A stretch of 64,000 nucleotides of DNA from Cordylochernes scorpioides (GCA_030710605.1 CP092864.1:137889255-137953254), one strand, 5' to 3'; positions 11,647 through 23,839 are shown, counted from the stretch's first letter. Program-made: numbers and translations. Notes: a model not told the origin generated them from the letters alone.

Positions 11647-12050
11647 TCTATATACAGTTACGAGCGTCATTCTTCATCAGTCATCTCTGTCACCGTTTGC
11701 TTTTTTTTTGTTTTTAGAATGACGCCCTCCTATTGGTTGGCTTCGATCACGCCACCTTTGCCCCCTCCCCACTCGATTTTTCGTTTTTGTAACCATTGTG
11801 TTGGCGCGGGTCGCTCCTTAAATAAATGCATATATTAGTTAATAACCAAATGGAATCCTCTCTTTCTTTTTCCCAGTAAGAGACGCCTACGGAAGCCAAC
11901 AGTACATAGACAGATAAAGCACATAGGCTATAGTTATTAACTAACATATGCATTTATTTAAGGCGCCAATTTATAATTGTAACAAATAGTATTTGAATCA
12001 AAACATTCAATCGGGTAAAACACCTGCGTTGCCCGGGTCATTCGGCTAGT
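11647..12050 (+). mobile_element. Non-autonomous Helitron (~404 bp)
   Basis: Starts TCTATATACAG after T/A and ends ...TTGCCCGGGTCATTCGG-CTAG followed by T, as expected of a Helitron (5' TC, 3' CTRR, A/T target). A GC hairpin precedes the CTAG. Reverse-orientation copies lie at 33580-34014 and 42839-43245. The inner part contains an inverted AT-rich pair around 11810-11960. The short reading frame (LVNNYSLCALSVYVLLASVG) is shared by all copies and is not a protein. Confidence 0.75.
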
Positions 12051-12268
12051 GGTATCTAATGGATATGCTTTTTACTTAGCTACACCAAACCTATACAGAA
12101 TTAATCATCAAGAAATTTGACAGGTAGATAGTTAAGGATATAGTTAAACATATAGACTAGTTAACAAACTAGAACAATACTATGTGGTCCTTTTAATAAA
12201 TGGAAATACTAGAAGCCTTAGTTTAGTCTTTTTACCTAGGAGCATATCTCACTGTTTTCTTTTTTTTT

Positions 12269-12592
12269 TTATTCGTCAACCAGATGCGATATAGAAATAT
12301 TTACGCCTATTACAAAGGAAACAAACAAAACAACAAACAAATTATAACTTAAAATTAAATATTTACAATTTTTTTTAACATGTATATATCGACAGAGTAC
12401 ATAAAATTTATATAGACAAAGTGGCTGATGTAAGAGAGTTAAATGATTTAGATCAGGGAACAATCGATGTCTCACTTCTGTAAAGTTCGGACAGTCATAG
12501 ATAAGGTGAAGAGCAGTTTGGTCAGTTTCTCCACAGGAACAATAGTATAGCATTGTTAGTATATCCCTGAAAATTAGATATATTTTAAGCAC
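12269..12592 (-). pseudogene. LINE ORF2 C-terminal fragment
   Basis: A - strand reading frame with CSCGETDQTALHLIYDCPNF, the zinc-knuckle-like tail (C-x-C...H...C) of non-LTR retrotransposon ORF2. Upstream coding parts are absent and the remainder is low complexity. Confidence 0.6.
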
Positions 12593-12599
12593 TATTTAA

Positions 12600-13430
12600 A
12601 ATAAAAACATATATATTTGAAATCTATTTTTACATCACTTATACTGCAATGATTAACAATTTAAATAGATTTTTTTAAATATTTTTTTTTCTAATAATCG
12701 CAATCGCAGTCAACTTCATTTGTTTCTATTTTTATTTCGTTACATATTGTTTCAAAAAAACATTATATAAAATACTGCATTACTAATTTTACAAAAGCCT
12801 TTAATTTTTTCATAATAATTTTATTATTATTATTTTCAATTTTAATGTATTATTATCATAATTGACCTACAAGAATTTATAAATTAAGTTTAATACGCAA
12901 TAAATATTTTGAGAAAAAAAATTTTTTTTTTCTTTACAGATCCAGGTACGCTCTTTTATATAAATTGAAATAGAGATGTCATGGCTCGTCAGTGGTGAAC
13001 CCTTCCAGCTCTTTTTCCATTTTAAATTCCATGAGAGAGTTTAGCACCGATGAGCCATGCCTTCCCTATTTCAAATGTCACTCGTTGCAGTATAAGAGCT
13101 GTTGAAATTGATTTTAAAAATTGATTTCGAATGTCTTTAATTCAAATATTTGTCATGGTCCCTAGAATTTCCTATAAATAGAATTTTAGATTTTAATTAG
13201 CATTTTTGGATAATTCGAATTTTATTTTGGTCCATTGGGCTTTGAATTATTCAAAATCGATTGAAATGTATTGACGCAAATATCCCTGAGTTTGGGATAT
13301 CGCGTTATAGGATTTTAATACAGTTAAAGTTCGAATATATATATAAAATAATTGCGCTTAAAATATTTTTAATTTTCAGCGATAGAGGGCGCTAAATTTG
13401 ATGATGGTAGAATCCCTATCAGTTAGTACA
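12600..13430. other. AT-rich non-coding stretch with repeat relics
   Basis: Very AT-rich. It contains a diverged GATGAGCC-hairpin repeat (about 13000-13070). The segment at 13110-13260 is the reverse of motifs in the 43-bp array at 62940-63264 ('catggtccctag'). No gene is seen. Confidence 0.5.
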
Positions 13431-13438
13431 GTTAAACC

Positions 13439-13677
13439 TGTCTATAGCGCCCCCTCTTGGGACTCACCAAAATAGGGTGCTATAGAGAAGGGGTACTATA
13501 GACAGGTCACTTTTATGTAATTCGCATCGTACTACGTATTTAAAATCGGGTGCTATAGAGAAGGGGTACTATAGACAGGTCACTTTTATGTAATTCGCAT
13601 CGTACTACGTATTTAAAATCGGGCGCTATATAGAGGAAGGCGCTATTTAGAGGGGGCCCTATAGACAGGTTTAACTG
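13439..13677. mobile_element. Tigger/pogo-like MITE
   Basis: Terminal inverted repeats CAGTTAAACCTGTCTATAG and its complement at 13659-13677, flanked by TA on both sides. The interior duplicates a 'ctatagagaaggggtactat' segment. No transposase is present. Confidence 0.75.
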
Positions 13678-14308
13678 TATTTTAAAAAAGCAAATAAATA
13701 AAAGTATATAAAAGTGAATTACATTTTAAAGTTATTGTGTTTATTTATTTGTTGTCTTCCTCGTAGGTCGTGATCCGCAGTCTTCGTCTAGGTCCAATAA
13801 CCAATCAAGATATAGGTACAATAACAATATTACAAAAGGAATGAAACTATAAAAAGTAATGATGATAATGTAAATAATCTGTTTAAAATAAATATTAAAT
13901 ATCATAGAATATTTTGAATAAATGTAAGGCGCATTGATGCAAAAATAACATGATTCTTCATATTCATGCGAAATTTCTTAATGAATGAATTCAGTATTTT
14001 GGACAGTGAAAAGTAATATATATAGAGATTTAGCATTTCTTATAAAGATCTGCATAAAATATGTTATTAAGTAGTACCATAGAATTATTCTTCTGATTTA
14101 AAAAGGAGATTAGTATGAGAAAATTACTGTAAAATTTGAAATACGGGATCTGTACACAATATGTGCATATATTAAGAGCGAAAATAAAGAAACAATTTGT
14201 AAAGTTGTCCCAAAAGTTAATGTTTTTCTTATTACATGGCGAATAATATTATTACGTCGAATACATTATACAATTACTTTATACATAATACAAACACATT
14301 ATACATAA

Positions 14309-14380
14309 CTAGACGAATGGCCCGGGCAACGCCCGGGTTTACCCGAGTGCGAATATATTTTAAAAACGTTGTCTTGGGTG
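14309..14380 (-). mobile_element. Helitron 3' end
   Basis: On the - strand it ends ...CGTTGCCCGGGCCATTCGT-CTAG, a GC hairpin plus CTAG, like the 11647-12050 family. The rest of the element is replaced by, or merges into, the 74-bp array to the right. Confidence 0.5.
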
Positions 14381-16140
14381 ATCGCTATTGACAGGGTGGT
14401 CTGTATAGACAGGTGGATGTATCACACAGCTGATAACAGGGTTGTCTAGAGTGGTCGCTATAGACAGGGTGGTCTGTATAGACAGGTGAATGTAACACAC
14501 TGCTGATAACAGGGTTGCCTAAGGTGACCGCTATAGACAGGATGGTCTGTATAGACAGGTGAATGTAACACACTGATGATAACAGGGTTGCCTAAAGTGA
14601 CCGCTATAGACAGGGTGGTCTGTATAGACAGGCAGCTGATAACAGGGTTGTCTAGAGTGGTCGCTATAGTCAGGGTGGTCTGTATAGACAGGTGTATGTA
14701 TCACACTGCTGATAACAGGGTTGCCTAAGGTGACCGCTATAGACAGGGTGGTCTGTATAGACAGGTGGATGTAACACACTGATGATAACAGGGTTGCCTA
14801 AAGTGACCGCTATAGACAGGGTGGTCTGTATAGACAGGTGGATGTATCACACAGCTGATAACAGGGTTGTCTAGAGTGGTCGCTATAGACAGGGTGGTCT
14901 GTATAGACAGGTGGATGTATCACACTGCTGATAACAGGGTTGCCTAAGGTGACCGCTATAGACAGGGTGGTCTGTATAGACAGGTGAATTTAACACACTG
15001 ATGATAACAGGGTTGCCTAAAGTGACCGCTATAGACAGGGTGGTCTGTATAGACAGGCAGCTGATAACAGGGTTGTCTAGAGTGGTCGCTATAGTCAGGG
15101 TGGTCTGTATAGACAGGTGTATGTATCACACTGCTGATAACAGGGTTGCCTAAGGTGACCGCTATAGACAGGGTGGTCTGTATAGACAGGTGGATGTAAC
15201 ACACTGATGATAACAGGGTTGCCTAAAGTGACCGCTATAGACAGGGTGGTCTGTATAGACAGGCAGCTGATAACAGGGTTGTCTAGAGTGGTCGCTATAG
15301 TCAGGGTGGTCTGTATAGACAGGTGGATGTATCACACAGCTGATAACAGGGTTGCCTAAAGTGACCGCTATAGACAGGGTGGTCTGTATAGACAGGTGGA
15401 TGTATCACACAGCTGATAACAGGGTTGTCTAGAGTGGTCGCTATAGACAGGGTGGTCTGTATAGACAGGTGGATGTATCACACTGCTGATAACAGGGTTG
15501 CCTAAGGTGACCGCTATAGACAGGGTGGTCTGTATAGACAGGGGAATGTAACACACTGATGATAACAGGGTTGCCTAAAGTGACCGCTATAGACAGGGTG
15601 GTCTGTATAGACAGGCAGCTGATAACATGGTTGTCTAGAGTGGTCGCTATAGTCAGGGTGGTCTGTATAGACAGGTGTATGTATCACACTGCTGATAACA
15701 GGGTTGCCTAAGGTGACCGCTATAGACAGGGTGGTCTGTATAGACAGGCAGCTGATAACAGGGTTGTCTTGAGTGGTCGCTATAGTCAGGGTGGTCTGTA
15801 TAGACAGGTGGATGTATCACACAGCTGATAACAGGGTTGCCTAAAGTGACCGCTATAGACAGGGTGGTCTGTATAGACAGGTGGATGTATCACACAGCTG
15901 ATAACAGGGTTGTCTAGAGTGGCCGCTATAGTCAGGGTGGTCTGTATAGACAGGTGGATGTATCACACAGCTGATAACAGGGTTGCCTAAAGTGACCGCT
16001 ATAGACAGGGTGGTCTGTATAGACAGGTGGATGTATCACACAGCTGATAACAGGGTTGTCTAGAGTGGCCGCTATAGACAGAGTGGTCTGTATAGACAGG
16101 TGGATGTAGCACACTGCTGATAACAGGGTTGTCTAGAGGG
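14380..16140. repeat. ~74-bp tandem array with TIR-like half-sites
   Basis: About two dozen units around 'cagggtggtctgtatagaca' and 'ctgataacagggttgtctag'. Units alternate between tctagagtggtcgc and cctaaagtgaccgc forms, with some shorter units lacking the 'tggatgtatcacac' part. A larger block of about 426 bp is repeated (compare 14531-14860 with 14956-15290), showing higher-order duplication. The 'ctatagacagg' motif matches the termini of the MITE at 13439-13677. Confidence 0.9.
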
Positions 16141-16263
16141 GGGCAGGGAGGCCACGTGTTCGCTGGCAGCCAATGGGCGCGCATTCTATCCGTGAGCTTC
16201 AGACATACAGACAAACAGACAGAATAAGGCAAATATATAAGTAGATGGCGAATAATATTGGTA

Positions 16264-16429
16264 CAGTAGAACTACCTCCCTGCAAAAGACAACACCTAAT
16301 TGCAGAGCCAAAGTGTCTTTTAGGGGGAGGTGACCTCTTACAGGAGATTTGCTAAATTGTAAAAATGGTAATTTTGACAATGAAAGCTGTCCTTTGTGGA
16401 AAGGTGTCCGCTAAAGGGAGGTTTTACTG
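16264..16429. mobile_element. Tigger/pogo-like MITE (166 bp)
   Basis: CAGTAGAACTACCTCCCT at the left and AGGGAGGTTTTACTG at the right, flanked by TA. Same family as 34401-34578 and 36256-36563, with internal 'cctaattgcagagccaaagt'. Confidence 0.75.
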
Positions 16430-16439
16430 TATTTCAACT

Positions 16440-17220
16440 TTTTTCAAGTGTTTACGAACTTTTGGGTCAACCTTGTATATAAATATATATATAGTTTAGT
16501 TGAAATATTTGCATAGTTTTTAGAACTACAGAAAAACTTCAGTTTTTTTCAGTCATTTGCCTCTTGCTTTTCAACTGAATTTTTCTTTTTGAATACTAAA
16601 AGTCAGTATGAATAATCAAAGAAAATCTTTTTTCAGCTTCGAACAACAATTATTTTACTTCCATACAAACGATTCAACAAAAGATTGACAATTGAAAAAA
16701 GTGTAAATATTTGATTAAAACATTTTTTTTCTATTTATCAATATACGAAATAAGAATAGATATATAGAAATTGCAATCAAAAAAATAAATAAAAATATGA
16801 AGAAAAAAAAAGAGGAAAGATTGAATTTATTCAATGGGAAGGTAATTGAGGTTCTTCGCATTCTTGTTTGATGGGAGGGGGGTGACAAAAGATTTTTTTT
16901 TTGTTCCTCAGCGAGAAATTGGAAGCAGACGACCACCAAGAAATAGGATGGTAAAGTCTATTTATGTAAGAATGTACCTCTAATGAAATTCCCTTGTCAG
17001 ACCTAATTTTCACACAGGCTATTTCTTTCTTCCTTTTCCACATCCCATATTAGAATTAGTACATATTTATATTGACTTTTTTCATGACGTTTCATTTAGA
17101 TATCTTTATAGTTAAAATGCTGTTAGATAGTAATCATGCGTAAAAAAAGGCACTCCTTTCTCTTTTGATAAATACAATAAAAGTGAAACATTTCTATATT
17201 ATCTTCTATGATAGTGTGTT
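16440..17220. other. AT-rich non-coding stretch
   Basis: Low-complexity A/T-rich sequence. Two overlapping - strand open stretches at 16715-17043 are driven by poly-A/poly-T and show no domain. Nothing else is seen. Confidence 0.5.
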
Positions 17221-17230
17221 CATATCAACA

Positions 17231-18775
17231 AAGATTAGCATGGCTCCTGTGAAACCAATACAACTACCACAATAGGAGCGATACAGAGAAGATTAGCATG
17301 GCTCCTGTGAAACCAATACAACTACCACAATAGGAGCGATACAGAGAAGATTAGCATGGCTCCTGTGAAACCAATACAACTACCACAATAGGAGCGATAC
17401 AGAGAAGATTAGCATGGCTCCTGTGAAACCAATACAACTACCACAATAGGAGCGATACAGAGAAGATTAGCATGGCTCCTGTGAGACCAATACAACTACC
17501 ACAATAGGAGCGATACAGAGAAGATTAGCATGGCTCCTGTGAAACCAATACAACTACCACAATAGGAAGGATACAGAGAAGATTAGCATGGACCCTGTGA
17601 TACCAGTACAACTACCACAGTAGGAAGGATACAGAGAATATTAGCATGGACCCTGTGATACCAGTACAACTACCACAGTAGGAAGGATGCAGAGAAGATT
17701 AGCATGGACCCTGTGATACCAGTACAACTACCACAGTAGGAAGGATACAGAGAAGATTAGCATGGTCCCTGTGATACCAGCACAACTACTACAATAGGAA
17801 GGATACAAAGAAGATTAGCATGGATCCTGTGATACCAGTACAACTACCACAATAGGAAGGATACAGAGAAGATTAGTATGGCCCCTGTGATACCAGTACA
17901 ACTATTACAATAGGAAGGATACAGAGAAGATTAGTATGGCCCCTGTGATACCAGCACAACTACTACAATAGGAAGGATACAGAGAAGATTAGTATGGCCC
18001 CTGTGATACCAGTACAACTACTACAATAGGAAGGATACAGAGAAGATTAGTATGGCCCCTGTGATACCAGCACAACTACTACAATAGGAAGGATACAGAG
18101 AAGATTAGCATGGATCCTGTGATACCAGTACAACTACTACAATAGGAAGGATACAGAGAAGATTAGCATGGTCCCTGTGATACCAGCACAACTACTACAA
18201 TAGGAAGGATATAAAGAAGATTAGCATGGTCCCTGTGATGCCAGTACAACTACTACAATAGGAAGGATACAGAGAAGATTAGCATGACTTCTGTGATACC
18301 AGTTCGGCGGTACAACTGCTACAATAGGAAGGATACAAAGAAGATTAGTATGGCCCCTGTGATACCAGCACAACTACTACAATAGGAAGGATACAGAGAA
18401 GATTAGCATGGCCCCTGTGATACCAGCACAGCTACTGCAATAGGAAGGATACAGAGAAGATTAGCATGGATCCTGTGATACCAGTACAACTACTACAATA
18501 GGAAGGATACAGAGAAGATTAGCATGGTCCCTGTGATACCAGCACAACTACTACAATAGGAAGGATATAAAGAAGATTAGCATGGTCCCTGTGATGCCAG
18601 TACAACTACTACAATAGGAAGGATACAGAGAAGATTAGCATGACTTCTGTGATACCAGTTCGGCGGTACAACTGCTACAATAGGAAGGATACAAAGAAGA
18701 TTAGCATGGCCCCTGTGATACCAGTACAACTACTACAATAGGAAGGATACAGAGAAGATCAGCATGGCTCCTAAC
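17231..18775 (+). repeat. U6 snRNA-derived satellite array (58-bp monomer)
   Basis: About 26 tandem units with a 58-bp period (for example 17231 to 17289). Each unit carries the U6 snRNA central region: 'ataggarcgatacagagaag' then 'attagcatggcYcctg'. That includes the ACAGAGA box, which pairs with the 5' splice site in real U6. Two units (around 18300 and 18660) keep an extra TTCGGCGG, matching the U6 5' stem-loop, and are 66 bp long. Sequence changes along the array in blocks: ctcctgtgaaacc at the left, then ccctgtgatacc. The U6 3' half and any Pol III terminator are absent, so these are not functional snRNAs. Confidence 0.9.
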
Positions 18776-18779
18776 CAAG

Positions 18780-19860
18780 GATTTCAGGCAAAATGGTAAA
18801 GATATTCACATCAGCCAGTTAGGAATTCAATCCCCTCTCCCAGAAGAGCCAAAGTGGGTCACCAGCCCTACCCCAAAATGCTGTCTGAACGAGCTATTTC
18901 CAGCCACCACGGCAATGTCTCCCCCGACACAAGCAACTTATTGTCAGCATCTATTTAGTCCATCGGCGGGTAGACAAGACCTTCTTTGATCTTCGACCTC
19001 TCGGCTTCTTTGTCGGGCATTCAGACAAACTTGGTGTTCTACAGGCCCATGCTCGTGCGCGATTACATAACATTGTAACTTACAAAATTAGGAAAGACAA
19101 ACTTCAGATAGAGTTGCCTGGTCGGCATTCATAGCTTTAGAATCATACGGCAATTTAATTATATGATGCAAAACAATTTAAATATGATTAATTAGCGCGC
19201 CATCTGTTATGATAATTCTAAACTATTATAGACGTGAATGATTCTTTTAAGTTTAATCTACCATACCGACATAAGATTGCATGCAAGTAAGGACAGTAGA
19301 TAATCATTCAATATTTGAAAGAATGCGTCTATAATAGTTGAAATTTATAAAATACAATATAAGCAATGTGGGAAGTTTACAGAGTAGCAAAATATAGGTA
19401 TCAAAATTGATAATATATACATAAAATATAATTTGCTACATATTTCCTTCCATATGAGAGCTGTGACCCACAGCTTGCAATTATTATAGTTACTGACATG
19501 GATCTAACGTGCTTCTGCCAAGGATTCCATCGGAGTCTTGGAACTTTGTCCCTAATAGCTTTGTGTCCTTTTTCTTGCGGCGAGAAGAGCGGCTTTGTTG
19601 TTGTATCGTCTATAGAGACATTGTCATCTTGGAAGGAAGTCTTGGCTTTGACACGGCGGTGGAATCCTGGAGTCAGTCTCTGAAAATGTAGATCACAGCA
19701 CCCATGGCTTCAAGGTCTTCTAAGCGATCTTCAGTTTGTCTTCCCTAACTTACCCAGCATCTACATCAAAAATAACTAGAAAATTAAGAAAGACAAACTT
19801 GAAAATGATACGTCAATTTATGATACAAAGCAAATTACACCATCTTCCCCACAAGTTCGA
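18780..19860. other. Low-repeat stretch with a short open frame
   Basis: The 18780-19080 part is GC-richer than its surroundings. One frame is open for about 70 codons, up to a TGA at about 18991, without an evident start or family. It could be a lost exon or repeat interior. 19070-19400 holds a reverse relic of the TGTAGCAAAG repeat. 19450-19530 is the reverse of 43785-43870 and is therefore repetitive. Confidence 0.35.
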
Positions 19861-20215
19861 TGCTACTGAAGAAGAAAGATGAAAACGTGAAAAAATAGTA
19901 CAAATTTGAATTGTACTGGGATAAAGTGGATAAATTAAGAAAAGGCATCTCCTTATCGTTCAACTGAAAGTTGCTGATGGCTTGCGCCATCTATCGGAAT
20001 AAATATAAACTATTCTCTGGATTTTTAATTATTCCTGAATTGGCCAAATACCCTTTTTAGATTAATCAAGAAAAGCTAACCACCTACGCGTTTCGGGCCT
20101 ATATGGCCGATTCTAGAATAATAAAAAAATCAACAGAATAGTTGATATTTATTCCGACAGATGGCGCAAGCCATCAGCAACTTTCAGTTTCACGATAAGG
20201 AGATGCCTTTTTATT
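19860..20215. mobile_element. Inverted pair of hammerhead-family SINE-like elements
   Basis: 19980-20060 and 20107-20190 are inverted copies ('ttgctgatggcttgcgccat' against its complement). Between them lie 'ttaatcaagaaaagctaacc' and ACGCGTTTCGGGCC, the 3' half of the hammerhead (- strand GAAACGCGU). The CUGANGA half has been lost at the inversion junction (about 20107), so no ribozyme remains. Confidence 0.6.
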
Positions 20216-20433
20216 TATGTTGAAAACGTTATTTAGTGGTCTAGAAATCACGGAATCACAGCTACCAGAAATGATATTGCTAAAAGCCTCATTAATGTTT
20301 GATTTGCTCTAGGGAACACAATATAACAAACATAAATAATATAACAATCATTTAATACCCATATAGCCATTATATTCAGTTTCTTGGCCTTTATTTTTAT
20401 GGCTATGTCTGTAAGGTTAATGTAATATTGTAG

Positions 20434-20605
20434 CAAAGTATTTATTATTTTATTAATAGAGTATCATTTTTTTTAATGTTTTTATTTTGCTACTCTGTAA
20501 ACTTCCCTCATTGCTTATCTTTTGTTTATCATTTATAGTTTGTTCTTGCCTTAAATAAATTGCTATGTCATCCTGAAGTGTTTGTCTTTCCTAATTTTCC
20601 ACGTG
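20434..20605. repeat. ~170-bp TGTAGCAAAG...CACGTGGCA repeat
   Basis: Second full copy of the repeat described at 11475-11646, with the same ends and internal AATAAA. Confidence 0.5.
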
Positions 20606-20629
20606 GCAATACTATAAATTCTCTATCAC

Positions 20630-21160
20630 ACACATACAGCTTTATTAAGGCCACAGGTCTTAAATAGATTCACCACAGGAAGGAAGCACAGATAGAGATC
20701 CTATACTCCAGTCAGCACAGAACCCAACAACAGTCTCCAGGTCCGACACATGTCCAGTGGCCACAGAAAGTGTTTACACGCACATACAGCTTTAAGACCA
20801 CAGGTCTTATACAGATTCACCGCAGGAAGGAAGCACAGATAGATCTCCTATACTCCAGACAGCACAGAACCCAACAACAGCCTCCAGGTCCGACACATGT
20901 CCAGTGGCCACAGAAAGTGTTTACACGCACATACAGCTTTAAGACCACAGGTCTTATACAGATTCACCGCAGGAAGGAAGCACAGATAGATCTCCTATAC
21001 TCCAGACAGCACAGAACCCAACAACAGCCTCCAGGTCCGACACATGTCCAGTGACCACACCGTACATAGGTTAGCGTATCACTGAAAATACGAGTGTGGA
21101 AACAGCCGCGTTCTAGTCTTCACTTTCCTCAACTAAATTGACCACGACATTCGGCGATTC
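20630..21160. repeat. 145-bp-family array (three units) with unique end
   Basis: Three units share 'aagtgtttacacgcacatac' and 'ctccaggtccgacacatgtc'. The array ends in the unique 'gtatcactgaaaatacgagt' and 'gacattcggcgattctat' part. It is non-coding; the + strand frame stays open only because the unit repeats. Confidence 0.8.
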
Positions 21161-21312
21161 TATATCAATTCTCTATCGCCATATTTATCGATAACATTTG
21201 TAATTATTTAAATATATAAATAAATTCTCTTAAAAAATCGAATAAATGAAATACAGTATTGGATAACCTATATCCTAGGAACGTTTAGTTTAGTGTCTAT
21301 ATAGGTCTTGAT

Positions 21313-21505
21313 CAGGGGTTGACAAACCTTTGAGTCGGAAGAGTCAAAAATTATAATTTACAAAATATCAAAGTTTTTAAAGAGCCACAACAATCTTCTT
21401 GCCAACAATAAATAGTACTCACATAAATAATATTTACGTATGGAACTATATAAAGAGTTTCACATCCAAAGAGCCACATGTGGCTCGCGAGTTCGACGAC
21501 CCCTG
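21313..21505. mobile_element. hAT-like MITE
   Basis: CAGGGGTTGACAAACCTTTG at the left and CGACGACCCCTG at the right form imperfect terminal inverted repeats. The interior ('gtcggaagagtcaaaaatta', 'gccacatgtggctcgcgag') matches the element at 847-1700. A partial copy lies at 35940-36045. No clear 8-bp duplication was found here. Confidence 0.65.
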
Positions 21506-21664
21506 GGCTAGACATTTCGACTTTGTACTTAGTTGACATACAATCCTTGATGTAGCTACTTTCACATTCTCATGAGATTGTGTACTGTTCTACTGGATGT
21601 TTATAAACCCGAGTTCCTTTCTATAAATCCCAAGTGAACCTAGTATAGGCCATGATAATCTATA

Positions 21665-22369
21665 TCTATATATATAAAATTGAATGTCTGTCTGTCTGTT
21701 TGTCTGTCCTCTATAGATTCAAAAACCATACATCCAATCGCCGTGAAATTTTGGGATATTATTAGGTATATCACCGGGAAGGTTTTTGAAAAATAATTTC
21801 ATGAATATCTTGAATATCCTTAGAGTTATTTGCAGATTTGTAGATTTAACTCGCAAGCAGCCCCCCCCCCATTGTGACGATGATAACAAGTTTTCTTATC
21901 ACTAAGTTTGTTATCTTAAATATTATTTATCAAGAGTAAGATTATCTCAGGATGACACGGCAATTTATTTGAGACAAGAATAATGATACAATTCAAGGCG
22001 AAGATACTCCAGGAATCCAGGTTACCTAAATAAAAAAATAAAAAAGGCGAAGATACTATTCCTTTAACTTAAAATTACCGAGGGAACCAATTACTATTGA
22101 TTTTATTCAACTTATCGAGTATTTTTCAAGGGACCGGGAAAAATGCTCACTAGATAAAACGATGATTTTGTAATGTAGAAAATTAGGAAAGACAAAATTC
22201 ATGATGACAAGGCACACAAGGACCCAGGGACCGGGGAAAATGTTCACTTTATCGAGAGATTCAAATTTACGAGTTTCAAATTATCAAAATATATCTTGTT
22301 TTAACAAATGTTCGTTAGACAAACCTTTACTCGGGTAAAACCTCGAGCGAAGCCGGGTACATCCGCTAG
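21665..22369 (+). mobile_element. Non-autonomous Helitron
   Basis: Begins TCTATATATATAAAATTGAA after A and ends CGAAGCCGGGTACATCCG-CTAG before T: 5' TC, 3' GC hairpin, CTAG. It is collinear with 52184-52756. The interior includes 'ggaaagacaaaattcatgat'. No Rep/helicase is encoded. Confidence 0.8.
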
Positions 22370-22379
22370 TATATATATA

Positions 22380-23839
22380 TATATATATGAATGTATGTGT
22401 GTGTCTGTCCTTCATGCCTGACCAAACCACTCATTGGAACGCCATGAAACTTTGGGAAGTTATTTAGTATAGTACTGGGAAGGTTTCTAGCAAATAAAAT
22501 TTTTGAAATAACTTTTCGCCTAAAAATAATCAAGATAAATATTCTAATTTATCTGTTATAATTCAACAATCTGCTCTAAATATTATCATGATTTATTAAC
22601 TTTATTAACATCATGAAACGCGATATCCCAAACTCAGGGATATTAGCGTCAATACATTTCACTGCATTACAGAAATTCGGCTATATACAATCCTGTTCAA
22701 TTCATTATTTTACATAAATTAACTAAAGAAAATTGTCCAAAGAGAAAAACAAACAACAAAGCAAAACACACAGAGCAAGCATCGCAGTTCTTTTTTTTTT
22801 TTCTAAGATTCCTTCTCTTTTTTCCAATTCAAGAGAAAGTTGTATATGTATTTACAAAATTGATCAAAATTTTTATACTTTTCTTTTTTGTCTACAAATT
22901 CATCAAGCTGTCCAATACAACCAAATCTATTTTCCCTAAAATCCCGGAAAATTGGGCACTCCAGAAGTAGATGTCTCGCGTCTTGAATTTCACCTCCGCA
23001 GAAGCATCCTGGTTCCTTCACGGCGCCGATAGTTGCCAAAAATTTCCCAAAATTGCCATGATCTGTAATGAATTGGATATTATAAAAATTTGGACGGAAA
23101 AATCTTGGAATTCCTAATACGAAAAAGCTTCTGAAAATTTCATTAGTATTCTCAAAATTTTCATTCATTTTTGCGTGTAAGAATGATTTGACTATACTTG
23201 GAGCATGGGGTTCGTAAGTAATTAGATCTTCAATGGACAGTTGAGCTAGATCAAATTTGATTATTCTGGATTCTATAAAGTCTGTTAAGAGTGGAATTTT
23301 TGCCAAGCTATGCACACAGTTTGATGAAGTGGTTTTGTATGCTCTAACTGCCCATAAAATGATCTGGTACTGCATGGAGTTCAGTTTTTGTTTACAACGA
23401 TTGTTTAAATATTTGAACCAAATTTCAGAACCGTATGTAAGTACAGGCCTAATTATTGTTTTGAATAAAGTTAACCTCTTTTGAGTGTCTAAACCCCACA
23501 TATTGCCACTTAGTGAACATAATAAATTTTTCATACGTCCTGCCTTACACAGAATATCATTAACATGATGATACGATGATTTTGTAATGTAGAAAATTAG
23601 GAAAGACAAAATTCAGGATGACACGGCTATTTATTTGAGACAAGAATAATGATACAATTCCAAGGAAGATACTATTCCTTTAACTTCCAATTACCGAGGG
23701 AACCAAAATTAATAGTGATTTTATTCAACTTATCGAGTATTTTTTAAGGGACCGGGAAAAAATGTTCACTTTATCGAGAGATTCGTTAGACAAACCTTTA
23801 CTCGGGTAAAACCCGGGCGAAGCCGGATACGTCCGCTAG
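22380..23839 (+). mobile_element. Composite Helitron containing a LINE fragment
   Basis: A second Helitron-type 5' region ('gaatgtatgtgtgtgtctgt' and 'ccatgaaactttgggaagtt') follows the first directly. The matching 3' end, CGAAGCCGGATACGTCCG-CTAG, is at 23822-23839. Between them lies a - strand LINE ORF2 fragment. Either the Helitron captured it or the LINE inserted into it. Confidence 0.5.
22803..23609 (-). pseudogene. LINE ORF2 fragment: RT thumb and C-terminal tail
   Basis: 268 codons open on the - strand. Residues about 45-62 read RLTLFKTIIRPVLTYGSEIW, the conserved block just after the RT palm in Jockey/R1/I-type LINEs. The tail has CFCGGEIQDARHLLLECPIF, the C-x-C...H...C motif. The RT catalytic FADD region would be upstream and is missing: Helitron sequence begins near 23570, so the first 13 or so residues are not LINE. 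Reading is uninterrupted, suggesting relatively recent insertion or capture. Confidence 0.75.

Noticed and set aside
14385-16232. Series of - strand frames reading CYIHLSIQT...PVYTDHP as a repeat-protein family
   Set aside because: Frames shift between units and break repeatedly; they are translations of the 74-bp satellite.
17231-18775. CRISPR-like array
   Set aside because: Tandem units are contiguous with no unique spacers, the genome is eukaryotic, and the unit is U6-derived.
18774-18993. Coding exon after the U6 array
   Set aside because: About 70 open codons without recognisable family, splice sites or phase partner; kept only as a note.
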